Of a stretch of 64,000 nucleotides of DNA, positions 37,001 to 51,650 are shown piece by piece. The position numbers and the translations under genes are program-made. Numbering within the stretch: the first letter of the stretch is position 1; each line of letters begins with the position of its first letter. Under the pieces are notes generated by a model that had not been told where the DNA came from, ran no database searches, and was given only the letters and a program-made list of their open reading frames with translations. The stretch comes from Halisarca cf. caerulea (Eukaryota > Porifera > Demospongiae > Chondrillida > Halisarcidae): assembly GCA_963170055.1 (NCBI GenBank), contig CAUJGJ010000161.1, positions 2,419,475-2,483,474 on the forward strand, written 5' to 3'.

Positions 37001-38700
37001 TTAAGTTTAAAACGTTACAAACTTTAAATAATATTTATCGCAAAGATATAGTTAGAAACATAACTTTAAATTTAAGCAAAGTGAAAAATTGGCAAAGTTC
37101 CTAAGATATGACAAATAAAATACTAATTTCAACTTTCTAAGAAAGTTAAGTTTAAAACGTTACAAACTTTAAATAATATTTATCGCAAAGATAAAGTTAG
37201 AAACATAACTTTAAAATTAGGCAAAGTGAAAAATTGGCAAAGTTCCTAAGATATGACAAATGAAATACTAATTTTAACTTTCTAAGAAAGTTAAGTTTAA
37301 AACGTTACAAACTTTAAATAATATTTATCGCAAAGATAAAGTTAGAAACTTAACTTAAAAATTAGGCAAAGTGAAATTTTGGCAAAGTTCCTAAGATATG
37401 ACAAATGAAATACTAATTTCAACTTTCTAAGAAAGTTAAGTTTAAAACGTTACAAACTTTAAATAAGATTTATCGCAAAGATAAAGTTAGAAACATAACT
37501 TTAAATTTAAGCAAAGTGAAAAATTGGCAAAGTTCCTAAGATATGACAAATGAAATACTAATTTCAACTTTCTAAGAAAGTTAAGTTTAAAACGTTACAA
37601 ACTTTAAATAATATTTATCGCAAAGATATAGTTAGAAACATAACTTTAAATTTAAGCAAAGTGAAAAATTGGCAAAGTTCCTAAGATATGACAAATTAAA
37701 TACTAATTTCAACTTTCTAAGAAAGTTAAGTTTAAAACGTTACAAACTTTAAATAAGATTTATCGCAAAGATAAAGTTAGAAACATAACTTTAAAATTAG
37801 GCAAAGTGAAAAATTGGCAAAGTTCCTAAGATATGACAAATGAAATACTAATTTCAACTTTCTAAGAAAGTTAAGTTTAAAACGTTACAAACTTTAAATA
37901 ATATTTATCGCAAAGATATAGTTAGAAACATAACTTTAAATTTAAGCAAAGTGAAAAATTGGCAAAGTTCCTAAGATATGACAAATTAAATACTAATTTC
38001 AACTTTCTAAGAAAGTTAAGTTTAAAACGTTACAAACTTTAAATAATATTTATCGCAAAGATAAAGTTAGAAACATAACTTTAAAATTAGGCAAAGTGAA
38101 AAATTGGCAAAGTTCCTAAGATATGACAAATGAAATACTAATTTTAACTTTCTAAGAAAGTTAAGTTTAAAACGTTACAAACTTTAAATAATATTTATCG
38201 CAAAAATATAGTTAGAAACATAACTTTAAATTTAAGGAAAGTGAAAAATTGGCAAAGTTCCTAAGATATGACAAATAAAATACTAATTTCAACTTTCTAA
38301 GAAAGTTAAGTTTAAAACGCTACAAACTTTAAATAATATTTATCGCAAAGATAAAGTTAGAAACATAACTTTAAAATTAGGCAAAGTGAAAAATTGGCAA
38401 AGTTCCTAAGATATGACAAATGAAATACTAATTTCAACTTTCTAAGAAAGTTAAGTTTAAAACGTTACAAACTTTAAATAATATTTATCGCAAAGATAAA
38501 GTTAGAAACATAACTTTAAAATTAGGCAAAGTGAAAAATTGGCAAAGTTCCTAAGATATGACAAATGAAATACTAATTTTAACTTTCTAAGAAAGTTAAG
38601 TTTAAAACGTTACAAACTTTAAATAATATTTATCGCAAAGATATAGTTAGAAACATAACTTTAAATTTAAGCAAAGTGAAAAATTGGCAAAGTTCCTAAG
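30186..38700. repeat. 4,640 bp (32-monomer) repeat with a nested 9-monomer repeat
   Basis: TTCAG recurs at 30186, 33521 and 34826 (3,335 bp = 23 monomers, then 1,305 bp = 9 monomers). GCTAAGTGAAATTTTGG recurs at 32001 and 36641 (4,640 bp = 32 monomers = 23 + 9). The 9-monomer interval is therefore nested inside the 32-monomer one. Confidence 0.8.
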
Positions 38701-39099
38701 ATACGACAAATAAAATACTAATTTCAACTTTCTAAGAAAGTTAAGTTTAAAACGTTACAAACTTTAAATAATATTTATCGCAAAGATATAGTTAGAAACA
38801 TAACTTTAAATTTAAGCAAAGTGAAAAATTGGCAAAGTTCCTAAGATATGACAAATAAAATACTAATTTCAACTTTCTAAGAAAGTTAAGTTTAAAACGT
38901 TACAAACTTTAAATAATATTTATCGCAAAGATAAAGTTAGAAACATAACTTTAAAATTAGGCAAAGTGAAAAATTGGCAAAGTTCCTAAGATATGACAAA
39001 TGAAATACTAATTTTAACTTTCTAAGAAAGTTAAGTTTAAAACGTTACAAACTTTAAATAATATTTATCGCAAAGATAAAGTTAGAAACTTAACTTAAA

Positions 39100-42000
39100 A
39101 ATTAGGCAAAGTGAAATTTTGGCAAAGTTCCTAAGATATGACAAATGAAATACTAATTTCAACTTTCTAAGAAAGTTAAGTTTAAAACGTTACAAACTTT
39201 AAATAATATTTATCGCAAAGATAAAGTTAGAAACATAACTTAAATTTAAGCAAAGTGAAAAATTGGCAAAGTTCCTAAGATATGACAAATGAAATACTAA
39301 TTTTAACTTTCTAAGAAAGTTAAGTTTAAAACGTTACAAACTTTAAATAATATTTATCGCAAAGATATAGTTAGAAACATAACTTTAAATTTAAGCAAAG
39401 TGAAAAATTGGCAAAGTTCCTAAGATATGACAAATAAAATACTAATTTCAACTTTCTAAGAAAGTTAAGTTTAAAACGTTACAAACTTTAAATAATATTT
39501 ATCGCAAAGATAAAGTTAGAAACATAACTTTAAAATTAGGCAAAGTGAAAAATTGGCAAAGTTCCTAAGATATGACAAATGAAATACTAATTTTAACTTT
39601 CTAAGAACTTTAAGTTTAAAACGTTACAAACTTTAAATAATATTTATCGCAAAGATAAAGTTAGAAACTTAACTTAAAAATTAGGCAAAGTGAAATTTTG
39701 GCAAAGTTCCTAAGATATGACAAATGAAATACTAATTTCAACTTTCTAAGAAAGTTAAGTTTAAAACGTTACAAACTTTAAATAATATTTATCGCAAAGA
39801 TAAAGTTAGAAACATAACTTTAAATTTAAGCAAAGTGAAAAATTGGCAAAGTTCCTAAGATATGACAAATGAAATACTAATTTCAACTTTCTAAGAAAGT
39901 TAAGTTTAAAACGTTACAAACTTTAAATAATATTTATCGCAAAGATAAAGTTAGAAACATAACTTTAAAATTAGGCAAAGTGAAAAATTGGCAAAGTTCC
40001 TAAGATATGACAAATGAAATACTAATTTCAACTTTCTAAGAAAATTAAGTTTAAAACGTTACAAACTTTAAATAATATTTATCGCAAAGATAAAGTTAGA
40101 AACATAACTTTAAAATTAGGCAAAGTGAAATATTGGCAAAGTTCCTAAGATATGACAAATGAAATACTAATTTCAACTTTCTAAGAAAGTTAAGTTTAAA
40201 ACGTTACAAACTTTAAATAATATTTATCGCAAAGATAAAGTTAGAAACATAACTTTAAAATTAGGCAAAGTGAAAAATTGGCAAAGTTCCTAAGATATGA
40301 CAAATGAAATACCAATTTTAACTTCATAAGAAAGTTAAGTTTAAAACGTTACAAACTTTAAATAATATTTATCGCAAAGATAAAGTTAGAAAGATAACTA
40401 TAAAATTAGGCAAAGTGAAAAATTGGCAAAGTTCCTAAGATATGACAAATGAAATACTAATTTTAACTTTCTAAGAAAGTTAAGTTTAAAACGTTACAAA
40501 CCTTAAATAAGATTTATCGCAAAGATAAAGTTAGAAACATAACTTTAAATTTAAGCAAAGTGAAAAATTGGCAAAGTTCCTAAGATATGACAAATAAAAT
40601 ACTAATTTCAACTTTCTAAGAAAGTTAAGTTTAAAACGTTACAAACTTTAAATAATATTTATCGCAAAGATAAAGTTAGAAACATAACTTTAAAATTAGG
40701 CAAAGTGAAAAATTGGCAAAGTTCCTAAGATATGACAAATGAAATACTAATTTTAACTTTCTAAGAAAGTTAAGTTTAAAACGTTACAAACTTTAAATAA
40801 TATTTATCGCAAAGATAAAGTTAGAAACTTAACTTAAAAATTAGGCAAAGTGAAATTTTGGCAAAGTTCCTAAGATATGACAAATGAAATACTAATTTCA
40901 ACTTTCTAAGAAAGTTAAGTTTAAAACGTTACAAACTTTAAATAATATTTATCGCAAAGATAAAGTTAGAAACATAACTTAAATTTAAGCAAAGTGAAAA
41001 ATTGGCAAAGTTCCTAAGATATGACAAATGAAATACTAATTTTAACTTTCTAAGAAAGTTAAGTTTAAAACGTTACAAACTTTAAATAATATTTATCGCA
41101 AAGATATAGTTAGAAACATAACTTTAAATTTAAGCAAAGTGAAAAATTGGGAAAGTTCCTAAGATATGACAAATAAAATACTAATTTCAACTTTCTAAGA
41201 AAGTTAAGTTTAAAACGTTACAAACTTTAAATAATATTTATCGCAAAGATAAAGTTAGAAACATAACTTTAAAATTAGGCAAAGTGAAAAATTGGCAAAG
41301 TTCCTAAGATATGACAAATGAAATACTAATTTTAACTTTCTAAGAACTTTAAGTTTAAAACGTTACAAACTTTAAATAATATTTATCGCAAAGATAAAGT
41401 TAGAAACTTAACTTAAAAATTAGGCAAAGTGAAATTTTGGCAAAGTTCCTAAGATATGACAAATGAAATACTAATTTCAACTTTCTAAGAAAGTTAAGTT
41501 TAAAACGTTACAAACTTTAAATAAGATTTATCGCAAAGATAAAGTTAGAAACATAACTTTAAATTTAAGCAAAGTGAAAAATTGGCAAAGTTCCTAAGAT
41601 ATGACAAATGAAATACTAATTTCAACTTTCTAAGAAAGTTAAGTTTAAAACGTTACAAACTTTAAATAATATTTATCGCAAAGATAAAGTTAGAAACATA
41701 ACTTTAAAATTAGGCAAAGTGAAAAATTGGCAAAGTTCCTAAGATATGACAAATGAAATACTAATTTCAACTTTCTAAGAAAATTAAGTTTAAAACGTTA
41801 CAAACTTTAAATAATATTTATCGCAAAGATAAAGTTAGAAACATAACTTTAAAATTAGGCAAAGTGAAATATTGGCAAAGTTCCTAAGATATGACAAATG
41901 AAATACTAATTTCAACTTTCTAAGAAAGTTAAGTTTAAAACGTTACAAACTTTAAATAATATTTATCGCAAAGATAAAGTTAGAAACATAACTTTAAAAT

Positions 42001-42100
42001 TAGGCAAAGTGAAAAATTGGCAAAGTTCCTAAGATATGACAAATGAAATACCAATTTTAACTTCATAAGAAAGTTAAGTTTAAAACGTTACAAACTTTAA
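39100..42100. repeat. 1,739 bp, 12-monomer higher-order repeat
   Basis: CTAAGAACTT lies at 39600 and 41340, and the one-base-short AACATAACTTAAATTTAAG at about 39232 and 40972, about 1,739 bp apart (12 x 145 minus 1). Confidence 0.82.
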
Positions 42101-43799
42101 ATAATATTTATCGCAAAGATATAGTTAGAAACATAACTTTAAAATTAGGCAAAGTGAAAAATTTGCAAAGTTCTTAAGATATGACAAATGAAATACTAAT
42201 TTTAACTTTCTAAGAAAGTTAAGTTTAAAACGTTACAAACTTTAAATAATATTTATCGCAAAGATAAAGTTAGAAAGATAACTATAAAATTAGGCAAAGT
42301 GAAAAATTGGCAAAGTTCCTAAGATATGACAAATGAAATACTAATTTTAACTTTCTAAGAAAGTTAAGTTTAAAACGTTACAAACCTTAAATAAGATTTA
42401 TCGCAAAGATAAAGTTAGAAACATAACTTTAAAATTAGGCAAAGTGAAATTTTGGCAAAGTTCCTAAGATATGACAAATGAAATACTAATTTTAACTTTC
42501 TAAGAAAGTTAAGTTTAAAACGTTACAAACTTTAAATAATATTTATCGCAAAGATATAGTTAGAAACATAACTTTAAATTTAAGCAAAGTGAAAAATTGG
42601 CAAAGTTCCTAAGATACGACAAATAAAATACTAATTTCAACTTTCTAAGAAAGTTAAGTTTAAAACGTTACAAACTTTAAATAATATTTATCGCAAAGAT
42701 AAAGTTAGAAACATAACTTTAAAATTAGGTAAAGTGAAAAATTGGCAAAGTTCCTAAGATATGACAAATGAAATACTAATTTTAACTTTCTAAGAAAGTT
42801 AAGTTTAAAACGTTACAAACTTTAAATAATATTTATCGCAAAGATATAGTTAGAAACATAACTTTAAATTTAAGCAAAGTGAAAAATTGGCAAAGTTCCT
42901 AAGATATGACAAATAAAATACTAATTTCAACTTTCTAAGAAAGTTAAGTTTAAAACGTTACAAACTTTAAATAATATTTATCGCAAAGATAAAGTTAGAA
43001 ACATAACTTTAAAATTAGGCAAAGTGAAAAATTGGAAAAGTTCCTAAGATATGACAAATGAAATACTAATTTTAACTTTCTAAGAAAGTTAAGTTTAAAA
43101 CGTTACAAACTTTAAATAATATTTATCGCAAAGATAAAGTTAGAAACTTAACTTAAAAATTAGGCAAAGTGAAATTTTGGCAAAGTTCCTAAGATATGAC
43201 AAATGAAATACTAATTTCAACTTTCTAAGAAAGTTAAGTTTAAAACGTTACAAACTTTAAATAATATTTATCGCAAAGATAAAGTTAGAAACATAACTTT
43301 AAATTTAAGCAAAGTGAAAAATTGGCAAAGTTCCTAAGATATGACAAATGAAATACTAATTTCAACTTTCTAAGAAAGTTAAGTTTAAAACGTTACAAAC
43401 TTTAAATAATATTTATCGCAAAGATAAAGTTAGAAACATAACTTTAAAATTAGGCAAAGTGAAAAATTGGCAAAGTTCCTAAGATATGACAAATGAAATA
43501 CTAATTTCAACTTTCTAAGAAAATTAAGTTTAAAACGTTACAAACTTTAAATAATATTTATCGCAAAGATAAAGTTAGAAACATAACTTTAAAATTAGGC
43601 AAAGTGAAATATTGGCAAAGTTCCTAAGATATGACAAATGAAATACTAATTTCAACTTTCTAAGAAAGTTAAGTTTAAAACGTTACAAACTTTAAATAAT
43701 ATTTATCGCAAAGATAAAGTTAGAAACATAACTTTAAAATTAGGCAAAGTGAAAAATTGGCAAAGTTCCTAAGATATGACAAATGAAATACCAATTTTA

Positions 43800-44720
43800 A
43801 CTTCATAAGAAAGTTAAGTTTAAAACTTTACAAACTTTAAATAATATTTATCGCAAAGATATAGTTAGAAACATAACTTTAAAATTAGGCAAAGTGAAAA
43901 ATTGGCAAAGTTCTTAAGATATGACAAATGAAATACTAATTTTAACTTTCTAAGAAAGTTAAGTTTAAAACGTTACAAACTTTAAATAATATTTATCGCA
44001 AAGATAAAGTTAGAAAGATAACTATAAAATTAGGCAAAGTGAAAAATTGGCAAAGTTCCTAAGATATGACAAATGAAATACTAATTTTAACTTTCTAAGA
44101 AAGTTAAGTTTAAAACGTTACAAACTTTAAATAATATTTATCGCAAAGATAAAGTTAGAAACATAACTTTAAAATTAGGCAAAGTGAAATATTGGCAAAG
44201 TTCCTAAGATATGACAAATGAAATACTAATTTCAACTTTCTAAGAAAGTTAAGTTTAAAACGTTACAAACTTTAAATAATATTTATCGCAAAGATAAAGT
44301 TAGAAACATAACTTTAAAATTAGGCAAAGTGAAAAATTGGCAAAGTTCCTAAGATATGACAAATGAAATACCAATTTTAACTTCATAAGAAAGTTAAGTT
44401 TAAAACTTTACAAACTTTAAATAATATTTATCGCAAAGATATAGTTAGAAACATAACTTTAAAATTAGGCAAAGTGAAAAATTGGCAAAGTTCTTAAGAT
44501 ATGACAAATGAAATACTAATTTTAACTTTCTAAGAAAGTTAAGTTTAAAACGTTACAAACTTTAAATAATATTTATCGCAAAGATAAAGTTAGAAAGATA
44601 ACTATAAAATTAGGCAAAGTGAAAAATTGGCAAAGTTCCTAAGATATGACAAATGAAATACTAATTTTAACTTTCTAAGAAAGTTAAGTTTAAAACGTTA
44701 CAAACCTTAAATAAGATTTA
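43800..44720. repeat. 580 bp, 4-monomer higher-order repeat
   Basis: The CpG-lost AAAACTTTACAAAC variant followed by GATATAG, TTCTTAAG and AGATAACTAT recurs at about 43822 and 44402, 580 bp apart. Confidence 0.82.
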
Positions 44721-47700
44721 TCGCAAAGATAAAGTTAGAAACATAACTTTAAATTTAAGCAAAGTGAAAAATTGGCAAAGTTCCTAAGATATGACAAATG
44801 AAATACTAATTTCAACTTTCTAAGAAAGTTAAGTTTAAAACGTTACAAACTTTAAATAATATTTATCGCAAAGATAAAGTTAGAAACATAACTTTAAAAT
44901 TAGGCAAAGTGAAAAATTGGCAAAGTTCCTAAGATATGACAAATGAAATACTAATTTTAACTTTCTAAGAAAGTTAAGTTTAAAACGTTACAAACTTTAA
45001 ATAATATTTATCGCAAAGATAAAGTTAGAAACATAACTTTAAAATTAGGCAAAGTGAAATATTGGCAAAGTTCCTAAGATATGACAAATGAAATACTAAT
45101 TTCAACTTTCTAAGAAAGTTAAGTTTAAAACGTTACAAACTTTAAATAATATTTATCGCAAAGATAAAGTTAGAAAGATAACTATAAAATTAGGCAAAGT
45201 GAAAAATTGGCAAAGTTCCTAAGATATGACAAATGAAATACTAATTTTAACTTTCTAAGAAAGTTAAGTTTAAAACGTTAAAAACTTTAAATAATATTTA
45301 TCGCAAAGATATAGTTAGAAACATAACTTTAAATTTAAGCAAAGTGAAAAATTGGCAAAGTTCTTAAGATATGACAAATAAAATACTAATTTTAACTTCA
45401 TAAGAAAGTTAAGTTTAAAACGTTACAAACTTTAAATAATATTTATCGCAAAGATAAAGTTAGAAACATAACTTTAAAATTAGGCAAAGTGAAATTTTGG
45501 CAAAGTTCCTAAGATATGACAAATGAAATACTAATTTTAACTTTCTAAGAAAGTTAAGTTTAAAACGTTACAAACTTTAAATAATATTTATCGCAAAGAT
45601 AAAGTTAGAAACATAACTTTAAATTTAAGCAAAGTGAAAAATTGGCAAAGTTCCTAAGATATGACAAATGAAATACAAATTTCAACTTTCTAAGAAAGTT
45701 AAGTTTAAAACGTTACAAACTTTAAATAATATTTATCGCAAAGATAAAGTTAGAAACATAACTTTAAAATTAGGCAAAGTGAAAAATTGGCAAAGTTCCT
45801 AAGATATGACAAATGAAATACTAATTTCAACTTTCTAAGAAAGTTAAGTTTAAAACGTTACAAACTTTAAATAATATTTATCGCAAAGATAAAGTTAGAA
45901 ACATAACTTTAAAATTAGGCAAAGTGAAAAATTGGCAAAGTTCCTAAGATATGACAAATGAAATACTAATTTTAACTTTTTAAGAAAGTTAAGTTTAAAA
46001 CGTTACAAACTTTAAATAATATTTATCGCAAAGATAAAGTTAGAAACATAACTTTAAAATTAAGCAAAGTGAAATTTTGGCAAAGTTCCTAAGATATGAC
46101 AAATGAAATACTAATTTCAACTTTCTAAGAAAGTTAAGTTTAAAACGTTACAAACTTTAAATAATATTTATCGCAAAGATAAAGTTAGAAACATAACTTT
46201 AAAATTAGGCAAAGTGAAAAATTGGCAAAGTTCCTAAGATATGACAAATGAAATACTAATTTTAACTTTTTAAGAAAGTTAAGTTTAAAACGTTACAAAC
46301 TTTAAATAATATTTATCGCAAAGATAAAGTTAGAAACATAACTTTAAAATTAAGCAAAGTGAAATATTGGCAAAGTTCCTAAGATATGACAAATGAAATA
46401 CTAATTTCAACTTTCTAAGAAAGTTAAGTTTAAAACGTTACAAACTTTAAATAATATTTATCGCAAAGATAAAGTTAGAAACATAACTTTAAAATTAGGC
46501 AAAGTAAAAAATTGGCAAAGTTCCTAAGATATGACAAATGAAATACTAATTTTAACTTTTTAAGAAAGTTAAGTTTAAAACGTTACAAACTTTAAATAAT
46601 ATTTATCGCAAAGATAAAGTTAGAAACATAACTTTAAAATTAAGCAAAGTGAAATATTGGCAAAGTTCCTAAGATATGACAAATGAAATACTAATTTCAA
46701 CTTTCTAAGAAAGTTAAGTTTAAAACGTTACAAACTTTAAATAATATTTATCGCAAAGATAAAGTTAGAAACATAACTTTAAAATTAGGCAAAGTAAAAA
46801 ATTGGCAAAGTTCCTAAGATATGACAAATGAAATACTAATTTTAACTTTCTAAGAAAGTTAAGTTTAAAACGTTACAAACTTTAAATAATATTTATCGCA
46901 AAGATATAGTTAGAAACATAACTTTAAATTTAAGCAAAGTGAAAAATTGGCAAAGTTCCTAAGATATGACAAATGAAATACTAATTTCAACTTTCTAAGA
47001 AAGTTAAGTTTAAAACGTTACAAACTTTAAATAATATTTATCGCAAAGTTAAAGTTAGAAACATAACTTTAAAATTAGGCAAAGTGAAATTTTGGCAAAG
47101 TTCCTAAGATATGACAAATGAAATACTAATTTTAACTTTCTAAGAAAGTTAAGTTTAAAACGTTACAAACTTTAAATAATATTTATCGCAAAGATAAAGT
47201 TAGAAACATAACTTTAAAATTAGGCTAAGTGAAAAATTGGCAAAGTTCTTAAGATATGACAAATGAAATACTAATTTTAACTTTCTAAGAAAGTTAAGTT
47301 TAAAACGTTACAAACTTTAAATAAGATTTATCGCAAAGATAAAGTTAGAAACATAACTTTAAATTTAAGCAAAGTGAAAAATTGGCAAAGTTCCTAAGAT
47401 ATGACAAATGAAATACTAATTTCAACTTTCTAAGAAAGTTAAGTTTAAAACGTTACAAACTTTAAATAATATTTATCGCAAAGATAAAGTTAGAAACATA
47501 ACTTTAAAATTAGGCAAAGTGAAAAATTGGCAAAGTTCTTAAGATATGACAAATGAAATACTAATTTTAACTTTCTAAGAAAGTTAAGTTTAAAACGTTA
47601 CAAACTTTAAATAATATTTATCGCAAAGATAAAGTTAGAAACATAACTTTAAAATTAGGCAAAGTGAAATTTTGGCAAAGTTCCTAAGATATGACAAATG

Positions 47701-47859
47701 AAATACTAATTTCAACTTTCTAAGAAAGTTAAGTTTAAAACGTTACAAACTTTAAATAATATTTATCGCAAAGATAAAGTTAGAAACATAACTTTAAATT
47801 TAAGCAAAGTGAAAAATTGGCAAAGTTCCTAAGATATGACAAATGAAATACTAATTTCA

Positions 47860-50800
47860 ACTTTCTAAGAAAGCTAAGTTTAAAACGTTACAAACTTTAA
47901 ATAATATTTATCGCAAAGATAAAGTTCCTAAGATATGACAAATGAAATACTAAGTTTAAAACGTTACAAACTTTAAATAATATTTATCGAAAAGATAAAG
48001 TTAGAAACATAACTTTAAAATTAGGCAAAGTGAAATTTTGGCAAAGTTCCTAAGATATGACAAATGAAATACTAATTTCAACTTTCTAAGAAAGTTAAGT
48101 TTAAAACGTTACAAACTTTAAATAATATTTATCGCAAAGATAAAGTTAGAAACATAACTTTAAATTTAAGCAAAGTGAAAAATTGGCAAAGTTCCTAAGA
48201 TATGACAAATGAAATACTAATTTTAACTTTCTAAGAAAGTTAAGTTTAAAACGTTACAAACTTTAAATAATATTTATCGCAAAGATAAAGTTAGAAACAT
48301 AACTTTAAAATTAGGCAAAGTGAAAAATTGGCAAAGTTCCTAAGATCTGACAAATGAAATACTAATTTCAACTTTCTAAGAAAGTTAAGTTTAAAACGTT
48401 ACAAACTTTAAATAATATTTATCGCAAAGATAAAGTTAGAAACATAACTTTAAATTTAAGCAAAGAGAAAAATTGGCAAAGTTCCTAAGATATGACAAAT
48501 GAAATACTAATTCTAACTTTCTAAGAAAGTTAAGTTTAAAACGTTAATAACTTTAAATAATATTTATCGCAAAGATAAAGTTAGAAACATAACTTTAAAA
48601 TTAGGCAAAGTGAAAAATTGGCAAAGTTCTTAAGATATGACAAATGAAATACTAATTTTAACTTTCTAAGAAAGTTAAGTTTAAAACGTTACAAACTTTA
48701 AATAATATTTATCGCAAAGATAAAGTTAGAAACATAACTTTAAAATTAGGCAAAGTGAAATTTTGGCAAAGTTCCTAAGATATGACAAATGAAATACTAA
48801 TTTCAACTTTCTAAGAAAGTTAAGTTTAAAACGTTACAAACTTTAAATAATATTTATCGCAAAGATAAAGTTAGAAACATAACTTTAAATTTAAGCAAAG
48901 TGAAAAATTGGCAAAGTTCCTAAAATATGACAAATGAAATACTAAGTTTAAAACGTTACAAACTTTAAATAATATTTATCGCAAAGATAAAGTTAGAAAC
49001 ATAACTTTAAAATTAGGCAAAGTGAAATTTTGGCAAAGTTCCTAAGATATGACAAATGAAATACTAATTTCAACTTTCTAAGAAAGCTAAGTTTAAAACG
49101 TTACAAACTTTAAATAATATTTATCGCAAAGATAAAGTTCCTAAGATATGACAAATGAAATACTAAGTTTAAAACGTTACAAACTTTAAATAATATTTAT
49201 CGAAAAGATAAAGTTAGAAACATAACTTTAAAATTAGGCAAAGTGAAATTTTGGCAAAGTTCCTAAGATATGACAAATGAAATACTAATTTCAACTTTCT
49301 AAGAAAGTTAAGTTTAAAACGTTACAAACTTTAAATAATATTTATCGCAAAGATAAAGTTAGAAACATAACTTTAAATTTAAGCAAAGTGAAAAATTGGC
49401 AAAGTTCCTAAGATATGACAAATGAAATACTAATTTTAACTTTCTAAGAAAGTTAAGTTTAAAACGTTACAAACTTTAAATAATATTTATCGCAAAGATA
49501 AAGTTAGAAACATAACTTTAAAATTAGGCAAAGTGAAAAATTGGCAAAGTTCCTAAGATCTGACAAATGAAATACTAATTTCAACTTTCTAAGAAAGTTA
49601 AGTTTAAAACGTTACAAACTTTAAATAATATTTATCGCAAAGATAAAGTTAGAAACATAACTTTAAATTTAAGCAAAGAGAAAAATTGGCAAAGTTCCTA
49701 AGATATGACAAATGAAATACTAATTCTAACTTTCTAAGAAAGTTAAGTTTAAAACGTTAATAACTTTAAATAATATTTATCGCAAAGATAAAGTTAGAAA
49801 CATAACTTTAAAATTAGGCAAAGTGAAAAATTGGCAAAGTTCTTAAGATATGACAAATGAAATACTAATTTTAACTTTCTAAGAAAGTTAAGTTTAAAAC
49901 GTTACAAACTTTAAATAATATTTATCGCAAAGATAAAGTTAGAAAGATAACTATAAAATTAGGCAAAGTGAAATTTTGGTAAAGTTCCTAAGATATGACA
50001 AATGAAATACTAATTTCAACTTTCTAAGAAAGTTAAGTTTAAAACGTTACAAACTTTAAATAATATTTATCGCAAAGATAAAGTTAGAAACATAACTTTA
50101 AAATTAGGCAAAGTGAAAAATTGGCAAAGTTCCTAAGATATGACAAATGAAATACTAATTTTAACTTTCTAAGAAAGTTAAGTTTAAAACGTTACAAACT
50201 TTAAATAATATTTATCGCAAAGATATAGTTAGAAACATAACTTTAAATTTAAGCAAAGTGAAATTTTGGTAAAGTTCCTAAGATATGACAAATGAAATAC
50301 TAATTTCAACTTTCTAAGAAAGTTAAGTTTAAAACGTTACAAACTTTAAATAATATTTATCGCAAAGATAAAGTTAGAAACATAACTTTAAAATTAGGCA
50401 AAGTGAAATTTTGGCAAAGTTCCTAAGATATGACAAATGAAATACTAATTTCAACTTTCTAAGAAAGCTAAGTTTAAAACGTTACAAACTTTAAATAATA
50501 TTTATCGCAAAGATAAAGTTCCTAAGATATGACAAATGAAATACTAAGTTTAAAACGTTACAAACTTTAAATAATATTTATCGAAAAGATAAAGTTAGAA
50601 ACATAACTTTAAAATTAGGCAAAGTGAAATTTTGGCAAAGTTCCTAAGATATGACAAATGAAATACTAATTTCAACTTTCTAAGAAAGTTAAGTTTAAAA
50701 CGTTACAAACTTTAAATAATATTTATCGCAAAGATAAAGTTAGAAACATAACTTTAAATTTAAGCAAAGTGAAAAATTGGCAAAGTTCCTAAGATATGAC

Positions 50801-51650
50801 AAATGAAATACTAATTTTAACTTTCTAAGAAAGTTAAGTTTAAAACGTTACAAACTTTAAATAATATTTATCGCAAAGATAAAGTTAGAAACATAACTTT
50901 AAAATTAGGCAAAGTGAAAAATTGGCAAAGTTCCTAAGATCTGACAAATGAAATACTAATTTCAACTTTCTAAGAAAGTTAAGTTTAAAACGTTACAAAC
51001 TTTAAATAATATTTATCGCAAAGATAAAGTTAGAAACATAACTTTAAATTTAAGCAAAGAGAAAAATTGGCAAAGTTCCTAAGATATGACAAATGAAATA
51101 CTAATTCTAACTTTCTAAGAAAGTTAAGTTTAAAACGTTAATAACTTTAAATAATATTTATCGCAAAGATAAAGTTAGAAACATAACTTTAAAATTAGGC
51201 AAAGTGAAAAATTGGCAAAGTTCTTAAGATATGACAAATGAAATACTAATTTTAACTTTCTAAGAAAGTTAAGTTTAAAACGTTACAAACTTTAAATAAT
51301 ATTTATCGCAAAGATAAAGTTAGAAAGATAACTATAAAATTAGGCAAAGTGAAATTTTGGTAAAGTTCCTAAGATATGACAAATGAAATACTAATTTCAA
51401 CTTTCTAAGAAAGTTAAGTTTAAAACGTTACAAACTTTAAATAATATTTATCGCAAAGATAAAGTTAGAAACATAACTTTAAAATTAGGCAAAGTGAAAA
51501 ATTGGCAAAGTTCCTAAGATATGACAAATGAAATACTAATTTTAACTTTCTAAGAAAGTTAAGTTTAAAACGTTACAAACTTTAAATAATATTTATCGCA
51601 AAGATATAGTTAGAAACATAACTTTAAATTTAAGCAAAGTGAAATTTTGG
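47860..51650. repeat. Higher-order repeats containing truncated monomers (1,213 and 1,381 bp)
   Basis: A 46 bp deletion joins GATAAAGTT directly to CCTAAGATATG, with the junction GTT at about 47924, 49137 and 50518. A 23 bp deletion gives TACTAAGTTTAAAACG. Spacing is 1,213 bp (9 monomers minus 46, 23 and 23 bp) and 1,381 bp (10 monomers minus 46 and 23 bp). The linked variants GATCTGAC and CTAATTCTAAC occur in each unit. Confidence 0.86.
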